From Micrasema longulum (taxonomy: Eukaryota > Arthropoda > Insecta > Trichoptera > Brachycentridae), in the NCBI GenBank assembly GCA_022494885.1, contig JAGVSM010001254.1, forward strand, positions 25,047 through 89,046: a DNA stretch of 64,000 nt, in the 5' to 3' direction. How positions within the stretch are numbered: the stretch's first letter is position 1; each line of letters opens with the position of its first letter. Positions 1 through 9,835 of the stretch are shown here, piece by piece. The notes beneath the pieces were generated by a model that saw nothing but the letters and a program-made list of their open reading frames with translations, made no database searches and was not told the DNA's origin. The position numbers were made by a program, and so were the translations under genes.

Positions 1-40
1 TACCCCTACGGGTAACGGCGTGATAGTTTGTATGAATCAA
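1..40 (+). mobile_element. LINE-A 3' end (remnant)
   Basis: The first bases read like the extreme 3' coding end of the LINE whose larger copy ends at 10903: both have a TACCC-T-C/TG-G-AACGGCG-GAT-GTTTGT pattern encoding a SAYP...W-like C-terminus. Only the tail lies in the window, so the copy is cut by the window edge. No function can remain in this piece. Confidence 0.5.
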
Positions 41-104
41 CAATAGTTATTTAGATTAATTATTTATTTTTGAGGTCTTCAACATCAATTAAAGCTTAGG
101 TAGG

Positions 105-890
105 TACATGTTTGCTAAAGAAGAGCTGGAAATGGCAGATATATTGGCTCGGGTAGCAGCAGAAAGTCGCCAATTTGGGTTGGAAATAAACAGAACTAAA
201 ACGAAGCTCATGATTGTTGACAGAGCCAATATATTACAACCATCAACTAGACTCCAAGACCTTGAAAAAGAGCAAGATTTTGTTTATTTAGGCTCATCCA
301 TCTCTGCGGGTGGTGCATGCACTTTAGAAGTAAAAAGACGCATCCTAACAGCAAAAAATGCCATGACTTGACTAACTAAAATTTCTCGAAAAAAAACTAA
401 AATATTCATAGTCCGTACGCTTGTGTTCCCAATATTATTGTATGGCTTAGAAACGTGGACAATTCAAACACGTGAGCAGAAGAGAATAGATGCCTTCGAG
501 ATGTGGTGTTGACGTCGAATGCTGGGAATACCATGGGCAGCCAGAAGAACAAATGTTTCTTTACTGGAAGAACTCAACATAAAAGTTCGCCTATCGGCCA
601 TACGCTGCCAACGTATGCTGTAGTTCTTCGGTCACATAGCTAGACGTGACCCAGAAAATCTTGAGAAAATAATAATCACGGGCAGTGTGCCAGGACGAAG
701 AAGCAGAGGCAGAGCTCCAGCTCGATGGATCGCCCAGGTGAAAACAACCTCACGGGCGACCCTATATGGAGCTGTGGAGAGGGCGCAGAGCCGTAAAGAG
801 TGGAGACGCTTTGTCAATGGAATGGCTGATGAGAGTACCAATGATCACGACCCTCAGAACTGAGGAACGACAGAGAAGAAGAAGAAGGTA
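105..890 (+). mobile_element. RTE-like LINE 3' half (LINE-B), degenerate
   Basis: The conceptual protein of a non-LTR retrotransposon runs across three or more in-frame stops. It holds the region after the reverse transcriptase palm: a YLGSSISAGG motif near 285-315, a YGLETWT motif near 440-460, a DAFEMWC motif near 490-510, FGHIARRDPEN near 630-660 and the GRAPARWIAQV motif near 710-740. This order is typical of the C-terminal region of RTE/Proto2-like endonuclease-reverse transcriptases. The copy ends in a short GAAGAAGAAG microsatellite near 875-885, a tail type common in RTE elements. The 5' endonuclease and YADD part are absent, so it is 5'-truncated and dead. The clade assignment is inference from motif style. 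Confidence 0.8.
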
Positions 891-895
891 CATGT

Positions 896-1850
896 ATTTC
901 AAACGTGACAGTAACATGTTTAGCCTAACAAACAAGTCGATTTGATAAAACTCGTACTGCTTTGTTTTTCGACAAATTCAACAAAACATAAAATAATTTA
1001 ACAAACAATACAAAAATTTGGATCCCTCCAGCAAATCTGTAAGCAATATATAAAATCTGAACAAATAATGTATTCAGCGTGTTGCTGATGGGCATAGAAC
1101 TAACAGTTGTTTGTAAAACGAGTTTGTTTTGCTTGTCAAAGTCTACGTGATATGACGTGACGATACTTGCTCCCTGCGCTGGCCATTCCCTTTCCTTTGC
1201 GGTTGACTTTTTAGCTCGTATTTGTATGGAGTGTCATCTTTATATATTATATCACAATGGGAAAAAGGATTGTATTGTCTAATGAGCTAAAACATTAACA
1301 ATAAAAAAATGTAAGTAGCATATATATATATATATTATTAATATTTAAAGCGTTAACTTTGTGGTCAAACATTTTAATAAATGTTATTAAATATTTGTTT
1401 ATAACCACCTACTTACTTTTCGTACCTATTGAAATATGTCACATTAGGAAAGCTTTAAAAAATAATGTTTCTTGGATCAATAATCAAACAAACTTCCAAT
1501 ACAGTCCTTTATACGATGCTCCACTGTAATGGTCACCTTATTAAACCTATTAAGCTTATCCCCTCACTCCAACCCCTATACTTTTTTCATCAATTCTCAA
1601 ATATATGAATATTTTCATAATTTAATCAGTGCATGTTTGTCCTAATCAGTGCATGTGCTTATTAAAATGCACGTGTTAATTTTTATATTTTTGTGCAACA
1701 ACTATGGTGAAGGTTTATATAATGGGTTTTGCATGTTGGTTTAATTGGTGTCTCGACGAAGAGACGGGTACACCTCTAAACCAGTAGACATAGAAAAGTC
1801 GGTAAGCGATTATATACAAATATTTAGTAAAATTTATTAGCATATATATG
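896..1850. other. AT-rich non-coding stretch
   Basis: No gene is visible. A (TA)n run lies at 1320-1335. Bases about 1335-1420 (TTTAAAG, AACTTTGTGGTCA, then a TTTGTTTATAA block) resemble 56180-56260, so this is a short dispersed repeat of unknown class. The GC-richer bases 1140-1240 show no reading frame of note. Confidence 0.5.
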
Positions 1851-2290
1851 TTTTTGATATACTCACACCCAGCGCTGGCGCCAGCGCCGTGTACTTAAAT
1901 TAATAGGGAGACATTAACAGTCCTTTCTCTAGGAATTCTTCGTTCTCGGTGGATGTACATCCGTCTAACTTTACGTTACAATCATCGCTGTAACGCAATG
2001 AAACTATAAACGTCTTCCGGAGCGATTCATGGTAGTTATTAGTGAAAAATTCCCAAAATAATCTCACGAGACAATGGGATTAATGGGCGGAGTTAGGAGC
2101 GGAAATGAGGCTTTAATGAATTTAGTAATTCCCGCCTCGGGGTGATATTTACAGCCATGGGGGATGACAAGGCGAACTATAAATTACTTGTAATTGTCAC
2201 CCCGTCTTACGGCGCGGGCGGGTACTCGAGAGAAATCCCACAAAGGGTCTAATCGACGGCTAAGGAAACTTCGCCGAATTCAAAAACGTT
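1850..2290. other. GC-elevated, apparently single-copy non-coding block
   Basis: This block is clearly richer in G and C than its surroundings and matches none of the repeat families seen elsewhere in the window. It contains homeodomain-like ATTAATGG and TTTAATGAATTTA words. No open frame of useful length and no splice-flanked exon was found. It is a candidate conserved non-coding or regulatory element, but that is inference from composition alone. Confidence 0.3.
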
Positions 2291-2775
2291 CATACCTCAA
2301 TATATTTATTACTGACGTAGGACAAGACTCGATATTCTACAACACCGTGCGTGTCTATTGAACTTTGTCATTTTTATTTATTTATTTCCTTCGGTTAGCT
2401 AGTTATACTTACATAAGCTAATATTTACAATTATACTTATTTGTAAATCTACTTATCTGTACGTTGAAGGATAAACCACTGGAGTCACATTAAACGAATT
2501 GGGATTTTAGGATTTCTGAAACACCGTAACTTTTAAACTAAATGAAATTATAGTTTTAACCTCAGAGTAATAATGCGTGAACCTATAGAGAAGCCCTATC
2601 ACTATGTTTCATAGGACGCGAGCGATGTTGGTTTGTTGGTTAGCAACCAATTGGTGGTCATTTTGTTTTGTTTGACAACATAAACATAGCGGTTCGATCG
2701 AATGCTTTTGTCGCTGTGCTTGGCTTTATTTGTAAATATCTTGGATATTTACGTTATAATAAATAAAAATTGACT

Positions 2776-2850
2776 ATGGTGAATTGCAGTATGTTTGGTT
2801 GCAGCAGTAGGAGTTTAAAGGGTATTAAAGGAGTCAGTTTTCACAGATAA
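2776..2850 (+). pseudogene. THAP-domain N-terminus relic
   Basis: Starting at an ATG at 2776 the frame reads MVNCSMFGC...GVSFHR and then hits a stop. The C-x4-C pair followed about 14 residues later by a V-S-F-H-R core matches the start of THAP zinc-coordinating DNA-binding domains (C-x2-4-C ... FHRFP). The later Cys/His ligands and AVPTIF-like box are missing. There is no GT donor directly after FHR, so it does not look like an intact first exon. Given its position inside a TIR/8-bp-TSD element it is best read as the leftover of a P-type transposase start. About 24 residues is thin evidence. Confidence 0.6.
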
Positions 2851-2989
2851 TTGATTTCGAATTTTTTTCCATGATTTATATTGATTTTTGGCATTTATTG
2901 TCCAGACACGTGTAATATGTTGCCTAATTTTTTTATTATATCTGCATATTTACTTCAGATACTATTTTTTCTCAATTAAGGAGTTAATT

Positions 2990-3300
2990 TTGTGAATTGA
3001 AGTATGTTTACTGTTGATAATGACAGTTGATTGGCAATATGTCGGGGCCGCACTAGGCATCCATATAAAGTTTGAGTTTTTATCGAGTAAAAGTCAAATT
3101 TTACTCGAAAAAAAGCAATGTTAATCTTGAAATCGCATCTAAAATGACCTGTCCAAATTTCAGACCGGAACGACTCGCCGTTTCGGAGATGTGACGGACA
3201 AACAAACAAACTCAACGCAGGACTTTGGTTCCATGGAGTTGGAATTTATGTCTCAATAAATGTAACATAAGTATATTGTGAATAAATAAAATTAAAAAAT
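2990..3300 (+). mobile_element. Retroposon 3' end nested in the P-type element
   Basis: Bases 3195-3300 (CAACGCAGGACTTTGGTTCC, ATGGAGTTGG, ATGTCTC, then an AATAAATAAAAT tail) match the 3' UTR of LINE-F at 46010-46100 (opposite strand) and the fragment at 4365-4440. The upstream part has the CAAATTTCAGACCGGAACGA type of motif that commonly sits in insect LINE 3' UTRs. Its 5' boundary is a guess. Confidence 0.55.
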
Positions 3301-3547
3301 AGACACACACATGTATTTTCAGTTTGATAAAATAAATATAGGCGAATTATAGAATAATAAATTAAAATAACCCTGCAATAATAATATTGACAATGCAAAT
3401 TGATATTTATTTGGCAATTCTTGACCTGAGCACGGCCCCTTGTTTTGCTGCGAACTGTAGCTAACTTAATACTCAATAGTTGTAGAATGGTTTTCCTACG
3501 TTTGGGTTCCTCTATAGCTTGGCGCATTATTACTCTGAGGTTTTAAC

Positions 3548-5190
3548 CTTAAAATACTTTAATTGTAAAATAAAGATTATGTTGACAGTAACAGTATATA
3601 TTAAAATAGCATATTTGAGGCTGCTGATGTTTTTTTTGCTTTTGTTTTAACATACAAAAGCATGTATATGACGAAGCGGACTTTAGTATTTTATTCACCA
3701 AAAAAATGCTAATTGCGGTAACTTTGCATTTTTAATTTCAAAACGGCTAAAAATTTACTAATGTGTTTTATACTCTAAGGCTCTTAGGTTTATTATTATT
3801 ATTGTTTTATTTTTTATAATGAAATAAATAAAACAACGTTGTCAAGGTTAACGTAACTAATTAATTATTTCCTATTTTATTTTTATCATGTTTATTAAAT
3901 ACTACACGTGGAGCCAATAAATCATTCCCCTTTCCACTTAAAGAGTGGCATATGAATAATTTCAAAGCTAGACAGTATACTAAAAGAAATTATGTTTATT
4001 CGGTCATTAATATTTTTTTTTCGTATTATGAATCACTTTTTTAATTTCTAAGATATCTAAGCTGTCGAATTTTAATATTTTATTTTCAACATGAAAAGTG
4101 GTTTTATTTATTTTATTATAACGAATAACCACAAAGAAAGTCTTTAAATTCAAACTTCAAATATAAAAATTTATGTTTTATTTATTTCCCAAGTAGGAGG
4201 AATTTGAGTGGAAAACATCTTGATAATTTTCCGAGAATTTGAGTGTACTGTTTGAATGATGTGCCATATGTTTAATTTTTTAAAAATAATTATTATATTT
4301 CTGATCCTATTTAATATTTGTAGAAATATATTTGTATGTCTGTGTTTGTTAATTTCTCATTACAACTCAACACAGGATTTTTAGTATCATGGAGTTGGGA
4401 CTTTGTCTCAAATATGTGTAATGAACTGTTTATAAGTATGGAAATTATAAGTAAGTAAGGGTATATTACAATCACTCTAGAAACTAATATTTACTCCGAC
4501 TTAAATTACATATCTATTTACAGCATCTTACAGTAAACATAACGCTTATTTTTAATATCATTTAAACTCTTCTCATTCTTCATACATTCAGGCATCTCTT
4601 CATACATTTTTCAAGCTTAATACATTATGCAATTTTGAGATTATGTTTTTTTTTTAATGACAGCCCTATTTTTAGTTAAAACTATGATTTTTTTATAACA
4701 CTATCTTATTGATGAAGTATTTGGGCATTCAAATGTTAAAATAATTAAATAAAAAAAACAGAACATATTTATTATCATATATTAGTTTTTTTTATAGCAG
4801 TCCAATTAAGTTCTTCTCGCATTTTTTATTTTTATTAAATCTCGCATTTTTTATTTTCTTTTTTTTTTGTTTTTTGCTCTCTTTCTCTCTCTAAGACTTA
4901 CAAATACCCGCATAATATTAATTCGTGTCACGGTTAATTCATTAAGTGTTGTATTTACTTCAATCATTACTTGTAAAGTCTTGTATTTATTATATTATCC
5001 ATCAAATCTCAGAACAATGTAAGTAAATCTTTCAATCAATTTCACGCAACCTTACAACAAAACCACGGTTATTCAAACTAACCCTTTCATTTCAACAAAA
5101 AAGTTACTACACGGCAATTACTACAATACGAGGCCTACAATTTCCTTTCAAGAATGTTCACCCTCCTAGTAGCCATTAAATACAAAACAC
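3548..5190. other. AT-rich stretch with scattered repeat fragments
   Basis: No gene seen. Bases 3820-3950 (minus) match the 3' end of the Penelope-like element near 50750-50930 (ACGTAACTAAT, ACTACACGTGGA words). Bases 4100-4165 (plus) match the element end at 50900-50970 (GGTTTTATTTATTTTATTAT, AATAACCACAAAG). Bases 4365-4440 (plus) are a LINE-F 3' UTR scrap. Low-complexity T and CT runs lie at 4800-4900. Confidence 0.5.
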
Positions 5191-5194
5191 ACAC

Positions 5195-5515
5195 ACAGTG
5201 AAAGGAATACCATCTTATTCTTATTCTTAGAGGTGAGGGTCAGCGCAATGCAAGCTCCTGACATCGCTGCGACCTGTGAATCTGTTGTGAAGGGTCCTCG
5301 TGAATAGTTGCCGCCCTCCAAGCTCAGATCTATAAAGAGCCTGGCTACTGTGTGAAAGCCGAGAGTTTACATTTTGCTAAATTTCCCCCAAGCCCAGATC
5401 CGTAAAGTATCGGACAATTGAGTAGAAAGCAAGTTCTTTAACATCCTCAGGTTTAACCACTAGTCCCCCGAGAATAAGGCTTCTTGTATGATGTAAAGCA
5501 TCACATTAACATATA
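5195..5515 (-). repeat. Dispersed repeat R, minus copy
   Basis: The reverse complement aligns over its length with 20690-21010: shared blocks include GTGATGCTTTACATCATA, CCTC-TC-GGG, GCAAAATGTAAACTCTC, and the end block TGACGTCAGGAGCTTGCA followed by CACCTCTAAGAATAAGAA. A third partial copy is at 24078-24188. No coding frame is seen. The AAGAATAAGAA end suggests a retroposon tail, but the class is unknown. Confidence 0.65.
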
Positions 5516-5960
5516 ATATGAATTTTTTTTTCCTCGTCTGCCATCACTAGAATAGAAGAAAGACGATCACTCGGTCGTTCCAGCTAAAGAATTAATGAAG
5601 TTGATTTCTGCAATCTTCCCAAACATTATCTCTGGGAGAAATCTCACTAATTATCTAACTATCACAGCCCCTAGGGAAGAGTCGCAAGTCGCAGCCTCCT
5701 TCTCCCAGTATCTAGGTAGGTATCTAACTCCCCGACTTTTGGCCTGGTTCAGCATTTAATTTGAAAAGTCAATTTCCGACTAATTTGTTTAATCTTGTAA
5801 ACTTGTTCTATCACGCAACTCACGAATTCGAAGATTTCGTCAATTTCAAGTTTTTCTGGATATTTGTTTTAAACCAAACCCGCGGTTATCCCGATAAAGG
5901 CACATCAAACAAACCTCACTATAAAGTGGTATTATATAATAACTAGATTCATATTTACTT
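5516..5960. other. No feature seen
   Basis: AT-rich non-coding sequence with a GC-richer patch at 5640-5730. The open frame at 5761-5946 has no recognisable motif and is not supported as a gene. Confidence 0.4.
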
Positions 5961-5964
5961 ATAA

Positions 5965-6355
5965 ACATAATACAACAGACATAAAGAACATTTTACAGAA
6001 GGGAATATATACATCCATATTTCCTCAACTCTTCCATCTGCTGACCTGTCATTGGCTGGTTTAAGTGGCTACTTTACTCGCTGTGTAACAATCACCCCTC
6101 TGTCTATAATTGAACATCTTTATTCCTTCGACTCTTCCATCTTCCATTTGTTGACGTTTTTGAAGTTAAAGAGCTGAAACCTTTATTGTTGCGGGTGTAA
6201 TTTATCTGATTGAATGATTTCACCTACTCATTACATATTTCTGTAAAATGTTATTCATGTCTGTTGTAATATGTAAATATTAAAAGCTCCCTGGGGGGTT
6301 GAATCCAGTCTTTGTCTACAAAAATTTGGACAAACTCAAAACAATGTTGAAAGTT
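5965..6355. repeat. Foldback (FB) element copy, degenerate
   Basis: It carries the family landmarks in order: ACAACAGA-ATAAAGAACATTT, TGACCTGTCATTGGCTGG, ACTTTACTCGCTGTGTAACA, GTTAAAGAGCTGAAACC, and an outer right arm reading TTGAATCCAGTCTTTGTCTA...GGACAAACTCAAAACA. The left and right parts are inverted relative to each other (ATTACAACAGA versus TCTGTTGTAAT). No coding potential. Confidence 0.75.
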
Positions 6356-7245
6356 ACCTACTATAACTTCAAAATTTTAAAAATTGGGTATTTTTTTATT
6401 TATTCTTTGAAACAGGCATGACAAGAAACACATTTTCGCGTCTTTTTACATGAATTCCTGCATTTATTTCTCCTGCGATTTTTGGGATTTCAATCATTGT
6501 TTACCACAGATATTCCATAGATATTACCAAAGATATTACTGTATTTTGTGGTTACCTACCGTATTGTATGGGACTCGTCGCACATTATTCATTCAGTGTG
6601 TATCAGTTAAATTTTAAAATAAAATGCTTTTTTTTCAGAATACGGTTTTGAAATTTAACATATTTAAAAAAAATACAATTTATAACATTTCTTGATTTAA
6701 ATTTTATCAAAAAGGTTTTAAATTCTTTCTTACCAAGCTCTTTCTTATACCATTTTTAATATAGTTACAAGTTTTGCACATTTATTTTTTAATATTTACG
6801 CACCCACACACACGCACCCTCTCCGTCATTCATTCCCACACGCACATTTTTACATTTTACATTTTTTTTTTTTACATACAAACGTCACACACATACAATT
6901 ACGTTCATTATTTTCTTACATATTATGTGTCATTAAATTTACAGTGGATTTTTTTAATTGGCTCTAGTATTGTTAATATTTTTTTACTTATTTCATTTAT
7001 GTAATAGCTGTTAAAATCCCAAATAAAATAAAACATATAAATAAATATTCACCTCATTATCTGTATAAAATAAACAGTTCAATTTCCAGTTATATTGCTT
7101 ATGCTACAATAATGTCAAGTGATGTTTCTAATATCTGATCCTTAAATGTTTCATTACACGTAAATAATTTATAATTATGCTACAAATAACTTTATCATAA
7201 TAACGATATGATAATCGCACAATTTAGGGTTCACAAAGTTTTCTA
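6356..7245. other. AT-rich stretch, probable LINE 3'-UTR scrap
   Basis: No gene. Bases 6740-6960 (ACGCACCC, CATTCATTC, ATACAAACGTCACACA) resemble 59450-59530, both followed by AT-rich DNA; this looks like a dispersed LINE 3' UTR or simple-repeat-rich scrap. Confidence 0.4.
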
Positions 7246-7249
7246 AAAC

Positions 7250-7565
7250 TAAACACTAGTCAGGGGTAGTAAGAGTAACATCATCCCCCTCCTGCGACGG
7301 ATAATATAAGGGATGATATCGGTATCACGTAACGCATCCAATCGCTCCCCCGTAGACCGGAAACTCGGCTGGAATTGGGGAAATCTGTTCAGCGGGGATA
7401 ACTGGATTGGAGAAGGGAAATTCACTTTTTCACAAGGGCGCAAATTTAAATATCAATCGAGGGTGGCGGAAGGGTTGAAAACATTTAAGGGATTTTTCTT
7501 TGAAACGTTGGAACTTGTAATTAAATCAATGGACGTACTGGAAGCGACAGTGAATGACCTTTAAA
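7250..7565. other. GC-elevated single-copy block
   Basis: Composition is markedly richer in G and C than the flanks, and no repeat-family match was found within the window. Both strands carry modest open frames (7249-7443 minus, 7313-7564 plus) but neither shows a domain, signal peptide or splice-bounded exon, so they are not called as genes. It may be a conserved non-coding element; this is inference. Confidence 0.3.
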
Positions 7566-7851
7566 ATTAAATATTGTATATTTATTCGCTTAGTCATCAG
7601 GTTAACATCACATTTTTTTAGTATGCAAAACATCTCCGGTTCAATTCTCGAAGTGCCATGCTTTTATCTATTCAAATATTTTTTCTAGAACGCTAACGCC
7701 CTTAACTTTTTATTATTTTTATTTCTATTTTTTCCTGGATCTTCTTCCTGTCTTCCTCCAAACTAATTACCCGATCCCACTCCTTAACATTTTATGTCTA
7801 AAACATAATGTTTTATAACTAAGTTTAGTTGTGGAAGCTTTATCTTCTAAC

Positions 7852-8557
7852 TAAAAATAGCTGCGGCTCAATCACAAATGACTATCGACGTGCTAATAAG
7901 CGACGTGATAACAATTTCATACCATAGTTGTTTATCGTATTCGCGATCACAACGTAACATCCGTGAAAGTTATCGATCGGGATTTAAAAAAAAAATATTT
8001 TCGCACTTCAACCTGAGCTTGGCAACACCTAATATTAAATGTCAAAATATTTACGTTTCGCGACGCATAATCATGCTGCGCAATCGCAATTTTGAATTTC
8101 ACAGGTGTAAATATGGAAAATATTTTAAAACTGTTAGTAAAATAAAATAATTTACTTTTATAAAACTTTATTTGTTTGTTCACAATTTGTCATGCTATTT
8201 ATTGCATTTAGCTTTCGGCGTCGGTCAGCAATCCAAATGTCAAAAAAAGCACTTGCCATAGTACCTGATTGTTTGTAATTTAATTTTCACTTTTTCGTAT
8301 GAGGTACTCCTTACTATTTTGCGAATGGATTAAATTGTATTATTTTTTATGGTAAACGCCGATTTTTTGCCAGTGAATCGTATTTATTTACGAGGAAAAC
8401 AAAATCAAACCGACACGAGCGTTGACTTAGAATTCACACGCGTTTACTTATGACTGCGATAACTGAAGCATATTCAAATTCATTGTGATCCCTCAAATGC
8501 TTACCATGTTTATAAGCACGTCGATAATGATTTGTGATTGCGCCGCTAGTATTTTTA
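7852..8557. mobile_element. Non-autonomous DNA transposon with about 48-bp TIRs
   Basis: Left terminus 7852-7899 (TAAAAATA, GCGGCTCAATCACAAATG, TATCGACGTGCTAATAA) is matched in reverse complement at 8510-8557 (TAAAAATA, GCGGCGCAATCACAAATC, TATCGACGTGCTTATAA), 41 of 48 positions identical by my count. Internal GATCACAA words are also mirrored. No transposase frame is present; the frames at 7878-8183 have no motif. No clear target duplication could be read, so the superfamily is undetermined. Confidence 0.75.
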
Positions 8558-8699
8558 ATAAATTAGGTTGTTTTTATGTGACGTATTATTTATCACTTGT
8601 TAAGGACAAATTTTGACCAATTCTTATTTCGAACAGTCTGTTTTTTTAGTAAGCTAGTATATTGTAATCTAAAAGATTAAATAAAATATATTTAAATTA

Positions 8700-8785
8700 A
8701 ACAATATTTTGAGTTCGTTTCGTCGGCAAAAGACTGGATTTCTTCCCCTAGGGAGTTATTAAGATTAACAAATGAAAACATGTAT
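8700..8785 (+). repeat. Foldback element arm fragment
   Basis: The sequence TTTTGAGTTCGTTTCG followed by AAAAGACTGGATTTCTTCCC and CTAGGGAGTTATTAAGATTA matches the outer left arm of the FB family (compare 49395-49460 and 61550-61600). Only the outer arm remains. Confidence 0.6.
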
Positions 8786-8859
8786 TGAATATTGTAATAT
8801 GTTAATCCTAAAAAAATTACGTTTATTTTAACAGGTGTTAATGAGGTATGTTTATTTCT

Positions 8860-9380
8860 GTAAATTTATGGATAATTTTAGGTTGATAGAATTTCACTCG
8901 TCCATGCTTTTTGTAGCTGCAAGACGATTAGTAATCTGGCTTCAATGACTAAATGTTATCAACTATCAAATATCTAAATTTAGTAAATGGGGTCTAGAAC
9001 TCCAATCGTCCATGCACTCAGTAGCTGCAAGACTTGTTATTATCTAACCTCTATTTTTATAAATTTGTTTTTTATTTCGTTTTTCAAAACATCACCAAAA
9101 CTCAAAACTTCATTGTCAAATAAAATAAAATAAAATAAATAAAAAAAGGGCTAGATTTCTTACTGTCCATGCGCTCTGTAGCTGCAAGACGAGCCACAAA
9201 GAGCATCATAGAGCCATCTAGCCACTTTATATAATAATTGTACTATACCATAATTGGAGACGAGAAACTAGAATCCCAACCGTTCATGCGCTCTGTAGCT
9301 GCAAGATGTACTGGAATATTTATTTATTGTACAGTGCCCAAGAAGTGATTTTTACAAAAATGGCGATTTATAAGATTTCA
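8860..9380 (+). repeat. Retroposon with four internal sub-repeats, L2-like tail (copy 1)
   Basis: A core word close to GTCCATGCGCTCTGTAGCTG plus CAAGA recurs at about 8899, 9007, 9164 and 9283, each preceded by a (C)TAGAA/ATTTC-like segment. The end, 9310-9375 (ACAGTGCCCAAGAAGTGATT, ACAAAAATGGCGATTTATAA), matches the minus-strand copy at 40690-41130 (ACAGCGCCTTTGAGGTGATT, AAAATGACGCTATATAA) and resembles the 3' tail of the L2/CR1-type LINE at 42600-42680. No coding frame. It could be a SINE or an LINE 3' UTR; the shared tail suggests mobilisation by the L2-type LINE. Confidence 0.65.
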
Positions 9381-9524
9381 AAAACATAAATAAAAAATGC
9401 TTTAAAAACAAACTAATTTTTGTTAAGGTGCATAGATAAATTCTTTTTCAGATACGAAGACTTGAGTTTTTAATGCTTCGACAATATTACAAAAACTCGA
9501 TCAATTGTTTAACTTTAGGAAATT

Positions 9525-9835
9525 TTTAAGCGACTGGGAAGATTAAGAAGGCTGAGGGTCTTTATTATTTACAAATTACAAGAGAGACGGATAACATTTT
9601 AGAAAAAGAAATATGGAAATCTATGTATTTTCATGGCTTATGACCTGTCTTTCATTTGAAACATTCAGCATTTTGTCAATGTTTGAACATCCACAATTTT
9701 TTAATGTTTGTATCTGTTGATTTTAGTGAAAATAAAAAGTTGAAACCTTCATTGTTGCGAAAGGATACATCTCATTTAATAATTGTACATACTAGGCAAC
9801 GCCTGAAAACAATTTCCCAATTTTTAAACTTCTTT
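9525..9835. repeat. Foldback element, degenerate part
   Basis: Family landmarks are recognisable: ACAAGAGAGACGGATAACAT, ATGGCTTATGACCTGTC, AAAGTTGAAACCTTCATTG, CATCTCATTTAAT and TAGGCAACGCCTGAAAACAA. The last block recurs inverted at 57100-57115 and 61740-61760. Heavily mutated. Confidence 0.6.

Larger units (their letters stand above)
2561..3539 (+). mobile_element. P-superfamily DNA transposon, deletion derivative with TIRs and 8-bp TSD
   Basis: The element begins CTCAGAGTAATAATGCG and ends with the exact inverse, CGCATTATTACTCTGAG. The inverted match continues imperfectly for about 45 bp (CTATAGAG and ACCC/GCCC blocks). It is flanked by a perfect 8-bp direct repeat GTTTTAAC at 2553-2560 and 3540-3547. 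An 8-bp duplication fits P and hAT elements. Inside, at 2776-2847, is a THAP-like N-terminus, which is how P-element transposases begin, so P superfamily is the better call. No other transposase domain is seen, so it is non-autonomous. A retroposon 3' end at about 2990-3300 appears nested within it. Confidence 0.8.

Noticed and set aside
3246..3527. 93-codon minus-strand frame inside the P-type element
   Set aside because: It spans a retroposon tail and the right TIR, and no transposase motif is present.
5761..5946. 61-codon plus-strand open frame
   Set aside because: No motif, AT-rich composition, no splice or start context; length is expected by chance.
7878..8183. Overlapping 90- and 78-codon frames on opposite strands
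   Set aside because: They lie inside the TIR element and have no domain; both seem fortuitous.
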